Of a stretch of 64,000 bases of DNA, positions 10,736 through 22,577 are shown one piece after another (positions within the stretch are counted from its first letter, which is position 1; every line of letters starts with the position of its first letter). The stretch is from Eupeodes corollae (Eukaryota > Arthropoda > Insecta > Diptera > Syrphidae), in contig NC_079149.1 of assembly GCF_945859685.1 (NCBI RefSeq), positions 125,948,065-126,012,064 on the forward strand, in the 5' to 3' direction. The notes under the pieces are model-generated. The model made no database searches, was not told the DNA's origin, and saw nothing but the letters and a program-made list of their open reading frames with translations. A program made the position numbers and the translations under genes.

Positions 10736-13446
10736 CCTACTTTAGTTGGCGCTACAGCGCATTGTGCTCCTGGGCCTCAAGTAATAACTTTCGCCAGCTT
10801 ACTCGATCTCTAGCTTGCTTCCTCCACCTTCGAATACCAAGTTGACGTGCGTCGGCCTTCACTTTATCACTCCACCGGAGATGCGTCCTGCCACTGCTTC
10901 CTTTTCCCTCAGGCTTGGCGTTGAATACCTTACGGGCTGGAGCTTCGATGTTTATTCGCTCGACATGCCCTAGCCATCTTAAGCGTTGTACACGCAGTTC
11001 TTTGACCAGTGGCAAGTCGCTGTACAGCTCGTATAAGTCCTGATTAAATCTTCTCCGACAGATATTACTTTACTTGTTGATACAAACCGGACCATGGATC
11101 GTACGCAGAACCTTCCTTTCTAAGATACCAAGACTGGGATGATTCAAGTTTTGTACAGTGTCTCTTTGGTACTTCGCGATAGGGCCTTATTCCTCAACTG
11201 CTTACTTAGGGAAAGGAAACAGCGATTAGAAAGGGTAATTCCGCGTTTGATCTCTGCGCTGATGTCATTTGCAGAATTAACAGCAGTGCCCAGATAAACA
11301 ATTGTCACATTTTGACCAAGTCTACGGTGTGAATCGACTCTATTTGATGACAGTGAATACTTCGTTTTGTCCTCGTTAATTTCAAGACCCATTTTCTTCG
11401 CCTCAGTCTCGACATTAGAGAAAGAACCCGTCACTGCTCGTTTGGTTCTTCCCATAATGTCGAGGTCATCTGCATATCCAAGATATTGTGTGGATTTTTT
11501 AAATATGGTGCTACTTGTATTGGCGTTGGTGTTGCGCGCCACTCTTTCAAGAACAATGTTGAAGCAGCTACATGACAGCGCATCGAAGTCCTCTGGTGTT
11601 TTGGAAGGCTTCGGTCGAGTCTCTTCCAATTTTGACACAGCAACGAGCATTTTCCAGCGTCATCCTGATAAGTCGTATCAGTTTGGTAGGGATACCAAAA
11701 CTCAACATGGCACGGTATAGTTCGTTCCTGTCTAAACTGTTAAAGCTGCTTTAAAATCGATGAAAAGATGGTGTGTTTCGATGCTATCTTCTTAAGTCTT
11801 TTCCAGGATTTTGCGTAGAGTGAAAATTTGGTCGATGGTAGATTTTCCAGGCCTGAAGTCACACTGGTGCTTAAGTTTCACTCGTCGGGTATGCTTTCTT
11901 CCGACCAAATTTTAGTAACTAGCTGGTGCAAGTTCCTTACCACATCTGCATCCAGCGTACTTAAAAACCTCCGCCTGCAGACCGTCATCACTGTTTGATC
12001 TCACTCTGGTCGGATGGGTGGAACTCAAGGTCGTCAACCAAATGGATTTGACGTGGCTGTTCGCTGGCGGAATCGTTGACTTCATCACTATTAAGAAGCT
12101 GGTTGAAATGATTTCTCTAGATTTTTAGCATTGACTGCGTCTTGACTAAGGTATTCCCCTCCTTTTTTTTGCTCCAGGGCGGCTAGTGAATCCCGGTGTT
12201 TTCTTTTTGACTCTTCTTTAAAAGCTCCGCACCTGTTTCCTGTTAAAACATAACTGGATCTCCTCGACTTCACGCTGCTCATGGGTTTTTTCTTTCTTCT
12301 GAGCAAGCCGTTCTCATCGCTTCTCTTGTTGACGTAGAGCTGGCGGGAAGATCGTGTCGTCCTTTGCTGCTAAGATCTGATAGCACATTCAGAGTCAAAC
12401 CAGGGGTTCCTTGTTGGTTGCTGCTTGAAACTCAGCACATCAGAGGCAGCTTCACTGCATCTTAGCAATGTTGCCAAGCACCTCCCTGTTTTGCCTTATG
12501 TCTGGAAACCTGAAGTGCCACCTTGGCTACAACGAGGCAGAAGTCCGATACGATGTTAGCTCCTCGGAAAGTTCAGACATCAGACATCAATGAAGCTGGA
12601 AGCGTGTCTGGCGTCGATAGCAATAAGGTCAATCTGGTTGACGGTAGATTGATCTGGAGAAGTACAAGTTCCTTTGTGGATGTTAAGGTGTGGAAAACGC
12701 GTACTGGCTGCCATGGCGTTTCGACCCGCAGCAAAATCTATGAGCCTGAATCAGTTGTCGGAAGTGTTGTTGTGCAGGCTGTTTTTCCCAAAAATTCCAC
12801 CAAAAATGTCTTCCCATCCTAGCATTGCATTAAAATCGCCCAGGAAAATTTTAATATCGTAGCTAGGATACTGCTCATATGTTTTGTCTAAGAGCTCGAA
12901 GAACATATCTTTTGTGTTGTCATCTTTCTCTTCTGTGGGGACCGTGTGTTGCCGAATTGTGCCTTGAAGCGTATGGTCACGAGGCGCTCGTTGATGCTCA
13001 AGACTTCTTTCCCAAGTATGACTCCAATGACAAAGCCGCATATAAATAAGCGCTGCTGGTTTTCGCGGTAGCAGTCACCATGATAAATATCGCAGTTTTT
13101 CATCCTCTTTTTGCCCGGCCCATCCCATCGCATTTCCTGGACGGCGGTTTTTCTTCGGCCGCACGTGGTCTCTTAAGGGACCTAACATTCCACGTGCATA
13201 TCCGAAGTTCGTTGTCCTTAAATCGTTTGCGTAGGTTGTCAACAGTGAATCCGTCCGTATCCGAGGCTTGTTGGTGCTTCGCAACTATGAGGTTTTTACG
13301 TGGCAAGGAAGTCACCCCAACGGCACAACCCCCAACCTGGAGGGCCAGATCCTTAGTACAACTCCAAGGACGGGGAGCCGGATAAACCGATCCTTATAGA
13401 CCTGGGCTCCGAATAAGTCGTAGAAGCCCTATAAGGTGTTCACTAA
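10736..13446 (-). mobile_element. RTE-like non-LTR retrotransposon, inactive copy A
   Basis: A minus-strand LINE of about 2.7 kb. From its 5' side it encodes an AP-type endonuclease (about 13,315-12,750; contains LRICTWNVRSL and, further on, GDFN), a linker with basic segments (about 12,300-12,090), a reverse transcriptase fragment with the GYADDLDIMGR catalytic box (about 11,450-11,482), and a C-terminal part with RLRWLGHVERI (about 10,930-11,000). Frames are broken by several frameshifts and stops, so it is a pseudogene. The 3' end runs into short GTAA-type repeats, as in RTE elements. Clade assignment is from recalled resemblance. Relatives: 46,622-48,150 (+) and 30,195-30,420 (-). Confidence 0.85.
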
Positions 13447-16400
13447 GTAAGTACATAGAGCATAGCAAATATAAAAATCAACAATGTAATGATTTTTTTT
13501 TCGCCAGTTACTTACTTCAGAAGTTGCAAATCAGCAAAAAAGAACATAGAAAACATAGAACAACAGCTGTTCAATGACTTATAAAACTTGGCCGTATAAG
13601 TTTTTTCTATTCAAAATAAATACTAAAACAAATGGAATACAATTTTGGAAAAAAAATTATCTGAAGGTCTCTTAGAAGTCTGGAAGTCCAAGTCTATATC
13701 CGTTTTGTTTGAAATTTGGACTTATATTTACACCTCCAAAATGATCAAAACAGACATTGCTAATATTTCATATTTCTTTAGCTTGCTAAGTGATGATGCA
13801 ACACCTTCCTTCATCTTCTGCAAAACTATTTTCCCAAGACTGTTCAAACCTATAAGCATCATCATCATCATCATCGCAACATACCAGACAAGACTCTATA
13901 TCTGCATAATCATCTAACTGACTGCATTTGAATAGATAGCCATTTCCTCCCTCTTTATACTCGTGTGCTTCGCATAAACAACAAAGACAGCTGCAAGCGT
14001 TAGTCTTTTAATGGCCATATAGCCAAAGTGCATCATCCATGATGGATACGACCGACTATGATTTTATACTATTGAAGACAAAGAATCTTCTTCTTCTCTA
14101 GTAGATTAGATACACCACATCTTTACTAAAGTCTGTTGCAATATATTTTCAATTTCTATATTTTACTATGTGCATAAATGATAGAAAAAAGAAACAAAAA
14201 ACAATTTCCACTTCACGAAGTAGGAAGTCATAGAAAACGAAACGTTTTGACGATCATTTCGCTGTCATATCATCAACATCTTTTCTTTGCCGTCATCCCA
14301 GAAACCAGAACCCACAGAACCAGCAGAAGCAACTGCTTAACCTGGTTCCACTAGAATTCAAAGTAAATATCTAGAGGTACATCCCATCTTAAAGAAGCAC
14401 GCACAGAAGAGAAGGGGACTACAAAAATAAGTTATACATCCTCCCTCTGAAAGTGTGTCCCGGTTACAGTGCCAATTCTTATAAGTTTCATTTTCTTGTT
14501 TTAGCCATTTCTTCCACTCAGATACTCGTACGTAGATTTCAGCACTAAATTAAGTAATTGCAAGCCTCTTCCATGCCATGGCAGGTTTTTAATATACCTA
14601 GATGCATGCATATATCTACATATGCATGCATCATTTAGTTGCAGTGCAGTGGTCAAAGAATGAGATGCATTCATGGAATCTAGCACAAACTAGGGCTGTA
14701 GAACATTTTGCTATATACCATACTATATACATTGAAAACATTGTATTATATATATTCTTCAAGCATGCATATATATATGCATGCATATCTTTATACATAA
14801 TACGACGACTTCATAAAAATATGCATGTAGATATGTCTAGAGAAGATCGTGCAGCAATATAGATGCGATGCAGCAAAACAGCATCAAGGCATCTGGCCTA
14901 GACTCAATGGTTATACAACAACTATAAAAATTCACTGGCACGTATTATGGATGAGAACAGAGAATATCGAAGCACCAGCACCAGCAGCTAACATCTAACA
15001 GCAGTGTTATAAGCTTCACGAGAAGTTTATACTTTTTTTTTCATTTCGTATATAAATATTTTTGTTTCGAAGCAAAAAGAAAAGAAAAATTACGAAAAGC
15101 ATCTCATCGCGAAATCCAGAATGTGACTTAGCTAAATGAGGGCGTAACCACAGAGAATCTATATAATTTGGAGAGTATGATCTTATTTTCTTATAATTTG
15201 ACAGTTCTTCAAAAAAAAAATTCTAAACTTTTTTGGAGACAACTTAAGTAGAAGCCTTATTAACTTTTCCCTAGAATTGACACTTGTTGACGAAAAGTAG
15301 CTTATATGCATATTATCACCAAGTTCATGAAGTTGTCATATTATGTAAAAAATACAAAGTGACAGCTAGAAGATCGAATTGGAATTTTTGTGTTATTATG
15401 TCAAAAATACTAAAGTGACAGCTAGAAGATCGAATTGGAATTTATATGAAGTAAAATGTATATCCCAAACATACGCACTGCCTTGTGTAAACGTCAAACT
15501 CAGAGCAAACAGACTTATGAGTAACTTAAGTGGAAGTAGTAATTATAAAGTGAAAGGACATATAGCCTTTCATCAAATGTCAGATTGACTTAGCTGAGGT
15601 TCTATATGTTGCGGTAAAATTTACCACAACAAGTTCCACTAGACTATCTCATATCCCTTTTTTAACCTTCTTTTCGTCGTTGCGGCTCCAAAATATTTTA
15701 AGAGTTCAGTAGAATCCTGCTTTTCATCACTTGAAACTTAGTGCCCTGTTCTTCTTGTATTTTGGAAAAGCAAACAAAACAGGTTTCAGTGGTAATGCAG
15801 AGTTGTGTGACAGAAGGTCCACATTGTCATTTACTTTTGAAATCAAAATGTATTATAAAATTAATAAAAGGTACTACACAGGGGTGTAGCAAAAAAATAA
15901 GTATTATGGTACTTACCATTACCAATCAATAAAAAAATATTAATAAAAAATAGAGTGGACATTTCATTTTATATTTTATATCTGGGAAACCTATGTATAT
16001 ACCTGTATATATGTAAATATAGGGATGAAACCCAGAATTTTTTCCAAAAAAAAAATTGAACAATTTAAATTGATACAATGAACAAAATAAAGAAAGAGAA
16101 CAATTGGTTGTGCAACAAACGACACAAAGAGAAGTCACCTTGGGAAAGTTCCTGAAGAACAAAGAATTTTTTTTGGTCGCGAGTTCCGCAATCTCGGGAG
16201 AAAAAGGAACTACCGAAAGTTTATGGGTTAAATTTTGGCTCTTTATAGCCAACCACAAATTACAGGCAAAGATAAAAACCACAAAACTCAGAAAGAAAAT
16301 GGATCATGCCCCTTCCTTATTAACAACGCCTTCCTCACAAATTTTGTTTGGATTTTTCCCGAAACGCAAAACTAACACCATTTTTCTTTTTTTTTATTTT

Positions 16401-16591
16401 CTTAAAAATTCTTCACCAATTTTACTTTGTTTTTCGACCTTACTCTTCTTAGCTTCTCCAAAAAAATTCATAGCGAACTTCCTTCATCCAAGAGGCCACA
16501 ACAAGTATGCCGTTCTAATCTGACCTTTTGTTATGATCTGGTTTTATCTTTCGGTCTAACTGGGACACTCGGCTTTTTCGCTGGGGTGCAT
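13447..16591. other. non-coding; fifth minisatellite motif, microsatellites and a 56-bp duplication
   Basis: A further ACATAGAAAACATAG motif at 13,543 belongs to the array interrupted by LINE copy A. A CAT/ATC microsatellite is near 13,857-13,880 and ATGCATGC-type alternating runs near 14,600-14,790. A direct duplication with a 56-bp offset (AAGTGACAGCTAGAAGATCG at 15,358 and 15,414) is nearly exact. No gene recognised. Confidence 0.55.
16579..16591. repeat. target-site duplication of SINE copy 1, left
   Basis: CGCTGGGGTGCAT, repeated identically at 16,921-16,933 immediately after the SINE. Confidence 0.9.
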
Positions 16592-16920
16592 CAAATCAAA
16601 TCAAATGGGGTGGCGCAACAGTCCGTTGTGAACCAGGGCCTAGTGACTTACAACTCTCAACCATTCCTGTGTGCGAGTACTGTTGTCAGGAATTTAAGGG
16701 ACCTACAATTTAAGGCCGAATCCGAACGGCTAGTTTGAGAAAGCACTTTTTCATGATTTTTCATGACAAGAATTACTCTTGAAGGAATTGTCAATTCCTC
16801 GCAAGAGGCAGTACCCGCGAAAATTAATTTTTTAAATTAAGCTGGCACAGGCAGGGATTGAACCCAAGACCCCTTGCATGACAGCCCAACGCACTAACCA
16901 TCATGCCACGGGTACTACTA
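16592..16920 (-). mobile_element. tRNA-derived SINE, copy 1
   Basis: A 329-bp element read on the minus strand. Its head resembles a tRNA gene, with a box A region (16,886-16,908, TGGCATGATGGTTAGTGCG) and box B GGGTTCAATCCC (complement of 16,854-16,865), the internal RNA polymerase III promoter pattern. The body is non-coding, and the 3' end is a short TTTGA-type repeat. A 13-bp direct repeat CGCTGGGGTGCAT flanks it exactly (16,579-16,591 and 16,921-16,933), a target duplication typical of LINE-mobilised SINEs. Two more copies lie at 33,360-33,625 and 37,715-38,027. Confidence 0.92.
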
Positions 16921-16933
16921 CGCTGGGGTGCAT

Positions 16934-19709
16934 GCCGATGTCAAAAACCAGTCAAACCTTTGTGGTCTCTTTCACATTGGTGGTTTGAACAACAACCTTG
17001 GCTTAATGGACAAGTTCAGTTCTTCTCCGTCGAATCCAATTGGTTATAAAAGTAAACGAAATTTTTTTGAGAGTTCGCGAATAAAATCCCAGCCCAAACT
17101 GGCCCAGTTTAATAACTTGAGGAAAGCGTTCTGGTAATTATTACCTTGGCATTTTTCAACCAAGATTGAGAGGCAGAATCCAAAAGTTCGCAATTTAGAC
17201 TGTAAGCCCTTAGACTTCTGTGCAGACAATTTATGGGGAAGGGAAAAACACATCGCAAGGTGACCATACTTAGTATTCCGACACTTTAGGCTGAGTGCTA
17301 AGCCATACTAATTTTAGGTTGGTGTGCAATTATAGAAAGGATGTACACTATCGTTTTCTACTTGTGTGGATCACCTGTCACACACTCAATAAAGCCGTCG
17401 TCGTGACTTACACGTCACAATCAAGTTCGATTAATAAAATTTACCTTTTACCAATTCCACCCCAAACTGAGCTACTGGGTGACAGCACTGTTTTTTATGT
17501 AGGTGGTTAAATTAACAAACCAACCTTTTTGAAATTTGACATTTGTTAATTGTTTTCAATTGTTTTGTTGAATTTTGCAGATCATTGTTCCGCCAAACTA
17601 AATCATAATTTGGTATAATATATATTTCGGCTTGTTAATTTTGCAACATATACAACAACATGGCAGTTATTTTTTTATTTAGTACACATAAATCGTACTA
17701 CCGGAAGTTTAAATGTGACAGATGTAAATATACATACTATGGTGGAGTCAACTATGATTATAAGTGATTGTCAATTTGACTGTCACTAAGCTTTACGTCT
17801 GTGGAACTAAGAAAATGTTGCAGTCGTTTGTCGAATCGTCTGGTAGCTCTAGTAATATTTAAACATAAACGTCATATTTGTTGACTATTACATTTTTTTG
17901 ATGAAAGTTAAAGCTCACTTCAATTTTTGTATGAATGTTTTCTTCAGAAAGTTTTAGAATGTAATTGTAAGAAATTTCAATTTTGGGATTTAAAAATATA
18001 TAACTGAAATCGTTCCGGAAAATAGAACCTCAGCCATCTTAATTCCATTGAATGTTTTGAAGTGACTCATTTTGCGTTTTTATTTTACGGCTCAGAAAAG
18101 AGTTCGAGCATGCTCTTAACATCCTCTGAAAAAAGTGTGTTCTGAGCAGATTTTTTTTTTGAAACACACCTAAACACTTAGCTGTCACTATTTAATACAT
18201 ATTTGTCAATTTACTTGTCAGTTTCTTCTTTAGAAACAAGGTTCAAAACTTAATACAAATGGAAAAATCAATATAAATCAAACAAGCATTTCCAATTTTA
18301 CCTGTCAAATTTTTGCGCGTTTATTATTTGACTTGGTCTGCTCAGTTTTTTTTATTCTGAGCTCATAGATTAAAAGCCCTGAACGTTCAAAGGTAAAAAA
18401 GAAAAACATATTTTTTGTATCATTGTTCAGGCTCTGCTCTAACCTAAAAAAAAAAAGGAAAATGCATTGGAAATGCAAATAAAGAACGTTTTGCTGTCAA
18501 AATTTGACTCAACTTTGGGAAATTATTGGAACTATTTAGAATTATTTATCTATTGTTAGAAATTGTTGATCTGTCAAACTACTAACATCAATGCTTTGAA
18601 AATCATTATTTTCTTCCAAGCCTATTTGTAAACAAATTATTAACTTTGACAGTTTAACACTTTTAACTCAGCTTCCAAGCTGTGGGTTGTTGTAAATTAG
18701 GAACGATGTGATGACATCATATTGGTACAAATTAGAACACACTACAATTCTTCACATCTGTCAAAATACAAACATAGACAATAACCTTCTAACTTCAATG
18801 TCATACTTCACTGTTTTATTCTGTGTACATTTTTAGACGACATAATGTTTTGACCAATTTTGACAAGCTGCGCAAGGTGTGTATACTTTCTTCTTATTAA
18901 AAACAAGTCTAGTTGCATATTATATATTAAATAAAACAACCTTCTTAATTGCAGAATTAGAGTTTATTGGTAATTTTTAATATCAGATTGAATTTTACGT
19001 TTCCAAATCTAGAAATTCAAAATTCATACTCGTGATAAGTGATATGACACCTGCTTCCTGATTGGTAGGTTGAGAGACCTTTTTTGAGAATTTGTAAAAA
19101 CTATCAAGCTATCAAACGGCCCCAGCTCACAGTGCAAGAAAAACCTATGACGTATGCGTCAATTGAATCATTTCCTCTTCCGGTTTTAACAGCACATCAT
19201 TTACACTCTATACAAATAATATAATTAGGTATAAATAATGTTAACACCTGGACCTAGGACATACTCGTACATCTTAAAGAAAATATTATTAGCTTCTTTA
19301 AAAATGAATTCTAAAAATTGCAGACAAAATAAAATTACTAGATCGCATTTTATTGAAAAGACGCACAAACCACACATACAAGTATCTTTCAATAGAGCAG
19401 CCAGAGCAATAACAGAGATAATAGAATCTTTTAACATGATCTAATTCCATGCAGTAAATTTAAACAAACATATTCGTCCATGATGATTATACATAGAATC
19501 GACTTAAGACTTCTATACTTCGAACAACGACGACGATGAACGACGGACGACGGATGCGACGGCGACGCACGGCAAGTAAAAGCAAATCGCCCTCTCCACG
19601 GACATGACTCGTTGATCTTCACAATCAGCCAACAACGTCAACTTACTTTACACAGTGTGAGATATTGCGTTCTTCAACTAAAATCGTTCTAATGGATGCG
19701 ATATTTAAA
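16934..19709. other. intergenic, nothing recognised
   Basis: AT-rich; open frames are short and without recognisable domains. TTTGACA/TGTCAAA motifs are common. Confidence 0.5.
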
Positions 19710-19925
19710 GGGTGTTTTTTCAACGGTATACAACTTTGAAGTTAAATAAGACTTAGATGCCATGAAATTTACTCTAACCGAAAGATAATTCTCTGGCATT
19801 TGACCGCCGCGCCGTTTCACCACAATTTACAAGTAATTCAACCGTTTCACTTGACAGCTGTCAAAATGGCTACCAGTAAAAGTAGTGTTACCAGCTTAAA
19901 GTTATATACCTCTAAAAAAACACCC
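19710..19925. mobile_element. mariner-derived MITE
   Basis: A 216-bp element with inverted ends: left GGGTGTTTTTTCAACGGTAT, right the complement of GGGTGTTTTTTTAGAGGTAT. Read from the right, its first 75 or so bases align with 25,535-25,610, just upstream of the mariner-like transposase remnant, including the palindrome TTGACAGCTGTCAA (19,851-19,864 here; 25,591-25,604 there). It therefore looks like a deletion derivative of that family. Confidence 0.75.
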
Positions 19926-21120
19926 GTTTCATATTTTCCTTCGATCGGTTCTATCTATTTACATCGCACCAAATACCCCTCGATCGCCACCAACATCCAA
20001 CCACCTCCCATTAGCATCATCCTATCGTCCCCTCTCCACAAGAAGACTAATCGTGCATCAAACGATCGTGCGTGCAACAAAGATCAACAAAAAAGCAGCG
20101 AGAACCGCCAACTAAATTTAAAATTGCTTTAGTGCTTTCAAGAATCTAGTAACCTAGTTTCTTAGATACTTTTTTTGTTCTTTTTGTTGTTGTTGTTGTT
20201 GTTGGACGTTTGGTGTTCCATGTGTGGATCTCTGCTCTGTAAACATGGTCATTCTATCCGACGTCTCCGTCGTTGGTTTGAAGTTGAAAGAGGCGGGTGT
20301 TGTAAAATAAGGAACGGACGGGGGTAAAGGCATTGGGGTAAGTGCACAGAAGGCTGACTGTAAGTTAAATTAATAAAAATCGCACGATGGAGATGATGAT
20401 GATGATATTGCCACACGGTAACAAAACTACGACGATGGCTATGGCGATCATCCTACACTTGTGAAAAGTGTAAAGTGTAGTGGAAGATTTTTAGGTATAT
20501 AACACTCGGTTATTCCCACCGACCGAACGTCCCCGTCATTGTTACCACCCATAATATGTATTCTAGAGAACAGCCCCGAAGTTACACAGCTTTTGGGTCA
20601 ACCTATTCTATAGAACACACGTTTGGTTCTTATCTTCAGCGCAATTTGTCTCAATTGACTGGCGAGCCAACTAAACTAAACAACCATAAGCAACTGTGGT
20701 GTGATATGGGTGATGTTTCTGTTTGGGAAGTTTTATATGGTTTTCACCGAATAGCGTGAAATTCCGTGGAAAACAACAATCAATAATTATTACGTTGTGT
20801 AACAGCGTATCATTAGTTTTCAGATAATGGAAGGCAAAAGAAAGAAAACACATATTTATTTGATGACAAGTGAAGCACAAAAAAAAGGGAAGTAAAACAA
20901 AGCGAATGAGAAAACTGTGGTGTCTCAAGGTCTAAACTCCAAGTAAACCGTTATAAAAGGCTTTGATTTGGGACATTTGCTTAACGGGTGACAGTAGTAT
21001 CACTAATATTGTTATGTTCTAAAAATAAAAGTCACAGCTCAAAGCTTGACTTAAGACATTGTACTACTTTGAGGTTTAGGATAAGGCTCCCGTGCAATAT
21101 TGACTCGGAGTTTCTTCAAG
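19926..21120. other. non-coding, with TTG and ATG microsatellites
   Basis: A TTG run lies near 20,184-20,206 and a GATGAT run near 20,392-20,417. The interval 19,500-20,560 is richer in GC than its surroundings but has no accepted open frame. It could contain promoter or untranslated sequence of an unidentified gene. Confidence 0.35.
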
Positions 21121-22022
21121 TAAGCTGTCATGTTGGCCTGGTAGCATAGATTAATGATTCACAAAACTGCATTCCATTGATCGAGAGCAAATCAACTGAA
21201 TTATATTTCGCTATGACACGTTCATGAAATTAAGTATTCTACTTTCATGTTCTGTTAATTCCACTCTTGATAGGCCCCGACGAAGCAAATTAATTAGGAT
21301 TTCCACGGGTAAAATCAATCAATTTATTTTTGATCTAAATCTGTGAAAACACAAATTGCACTTCATGGGCCAAAATAAATTGATTTATTTTTGATTTTAG
21401 ATTAAATTTCTGTATGTGTTTTTTTCTGCATATCAATCCCTCTCGGACACTCGTTAGCACGTACACGAAGTTACACTTATAAAAAGACAAAAAAAAATCA
21501 CACTTGTTCTATGTGCCACGAAAAACAATCAATTTTTAAATTAAATCTGAATTTACCAATGGAAAACCCTAAGATTTAAAAAAAATATATTTCCCAAAAC
21601 ATTGAATTCGTGAGAAGTAGATACACTGGAACATACTCGAAAGCGGTGTCAGTATTTAAGTTACACTGTGACGTTTGTTATAGTGAACAAAAACAACCCA
21701 ATGACACATTCACCGTCATTTAAACTACAAACTACAAATTGACAATTGAATTTAATCCTTTCTGCCAAAAATTTTGAAAGGAACAATGTAGGTAAACATT
21801 CTAATAATAACGACATTTTGTTAGGAAATTTGAATCCAATTGTGAACGCTCTTCGTAAATTTCAAATTGACAGTTGTTTTAAGGACACATTCAAAATAAA
21901 AGTTTTAGATATAATTTAAATAAATGTAACTGTGACGTATGTGAAGTTTCTTTTACTTAAACTTTCCTTTAAACTTTATTTACTATGACGTCAACATTTT
22001 CGTTCTGTCAGCTGTCAAAATA
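21121..22022 (+). repeat. long tandem duplication, unit 1
   Basis: Begins TAAGCTGTCATGTTGGCCTG and ends near CAGCTGTCAAAATAAA. Unit 2 (22,578-23,334) repeats most of it with about 10-15% visible differences and small indels. Internally it contains AATCAATTTATTTTTGATCT followed by a partly inverted version. No coding potential. It may be two copies of one unclassified mobile element. Confidence 0.8.
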
Positions 22023-22059
22023 AAATGTTATAAATAGCATTGCCTTAATGCGTCATTAT

Positions 22060-22531
22060 CAGAGATGGCAGATTAGATTACGTCAGGTAATCTACTCGCT
22101 AAACTACGTGTAGTTAATTGGATAAACTACACGTTTGATTTGTTTCATTTACTACCCTACTTTTGTTACGTGTGCTACCTCAAAAAAAACGTTAAATTTC
22201 GAAAAGAATTAAAAAAAAAAAAACAAGTGAATAAGTAACGACAAACGAGTGAAAAACACTACATAAGGAATTCGAAGTTTTATAAAAGAAAAATGCAAAT
22301 TTAATAATCATCTGTTTTATTTTTGTCGTTCATTTAAAGAGTACGGTACTTTTTGATGCGATTTATCAATTTGGTGGTTGAATGGACATTTCAAACTACG
22401 TTTTGACGTCTACCGCTACATCTGCTACATTTAACTACGTTAACTACATTTAACTACATTAACTACCTCATTTATGTAGTAGACGTAACAAATGTAGTTA
22501 ATCAAGAAAAATCGCATTTCTGCCATCTCTA
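22060..22531. mobile_element. hAT-type MITE with 8-bp target duplication
   Basis: A 472-bp element with 12-bp inverted ends, CAGAGATGGCAG and CTGCCATCTCTA, flanked on both sides by the 8-bp direct repeat GTCATTAT (22,052-22,059 and 22,532-22,539). Eight-base duplications and short YAGAG-type ends are the hAT pattern. The interior has repeated TTAACTAC motifs and no open frame. A related segment at 23,891-23,935 (TCATTATTTGGAAGTTTGCA) preserves an uninterrupted version of the site. Confidence 0.9.
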
Positions 22532-22577
22532 GTCATTATTTATAAGTTTGCAATCTCTCTCCGATTCGAGATCTGAA

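Noticed and set aside
10752..13385. Host gene resembling proteins annotated as craniofacial development protein 2-like
   Set aside because: Such annotations in insects usually are LINE endonucleases. The order endonuclease, YADD reverse transcriptase, RLRWLGHV tail and the broken frames show a retrotransposon.
16104..16523. 139-codon plus-strand frame and the following 103-codon frame
   Set aside because: Low-complexity composition, no domain, and the second runs into the SINE. The overlapping minus-strand frame is similarly featureless.
16850..16915. Genuine tRNA gene
   Set aside because: Box A and B are present, but the sequence continues into a repeated non-tRNA body with target duplications, and acceptor-stem pairing is not convincing. 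It is a SINE head.
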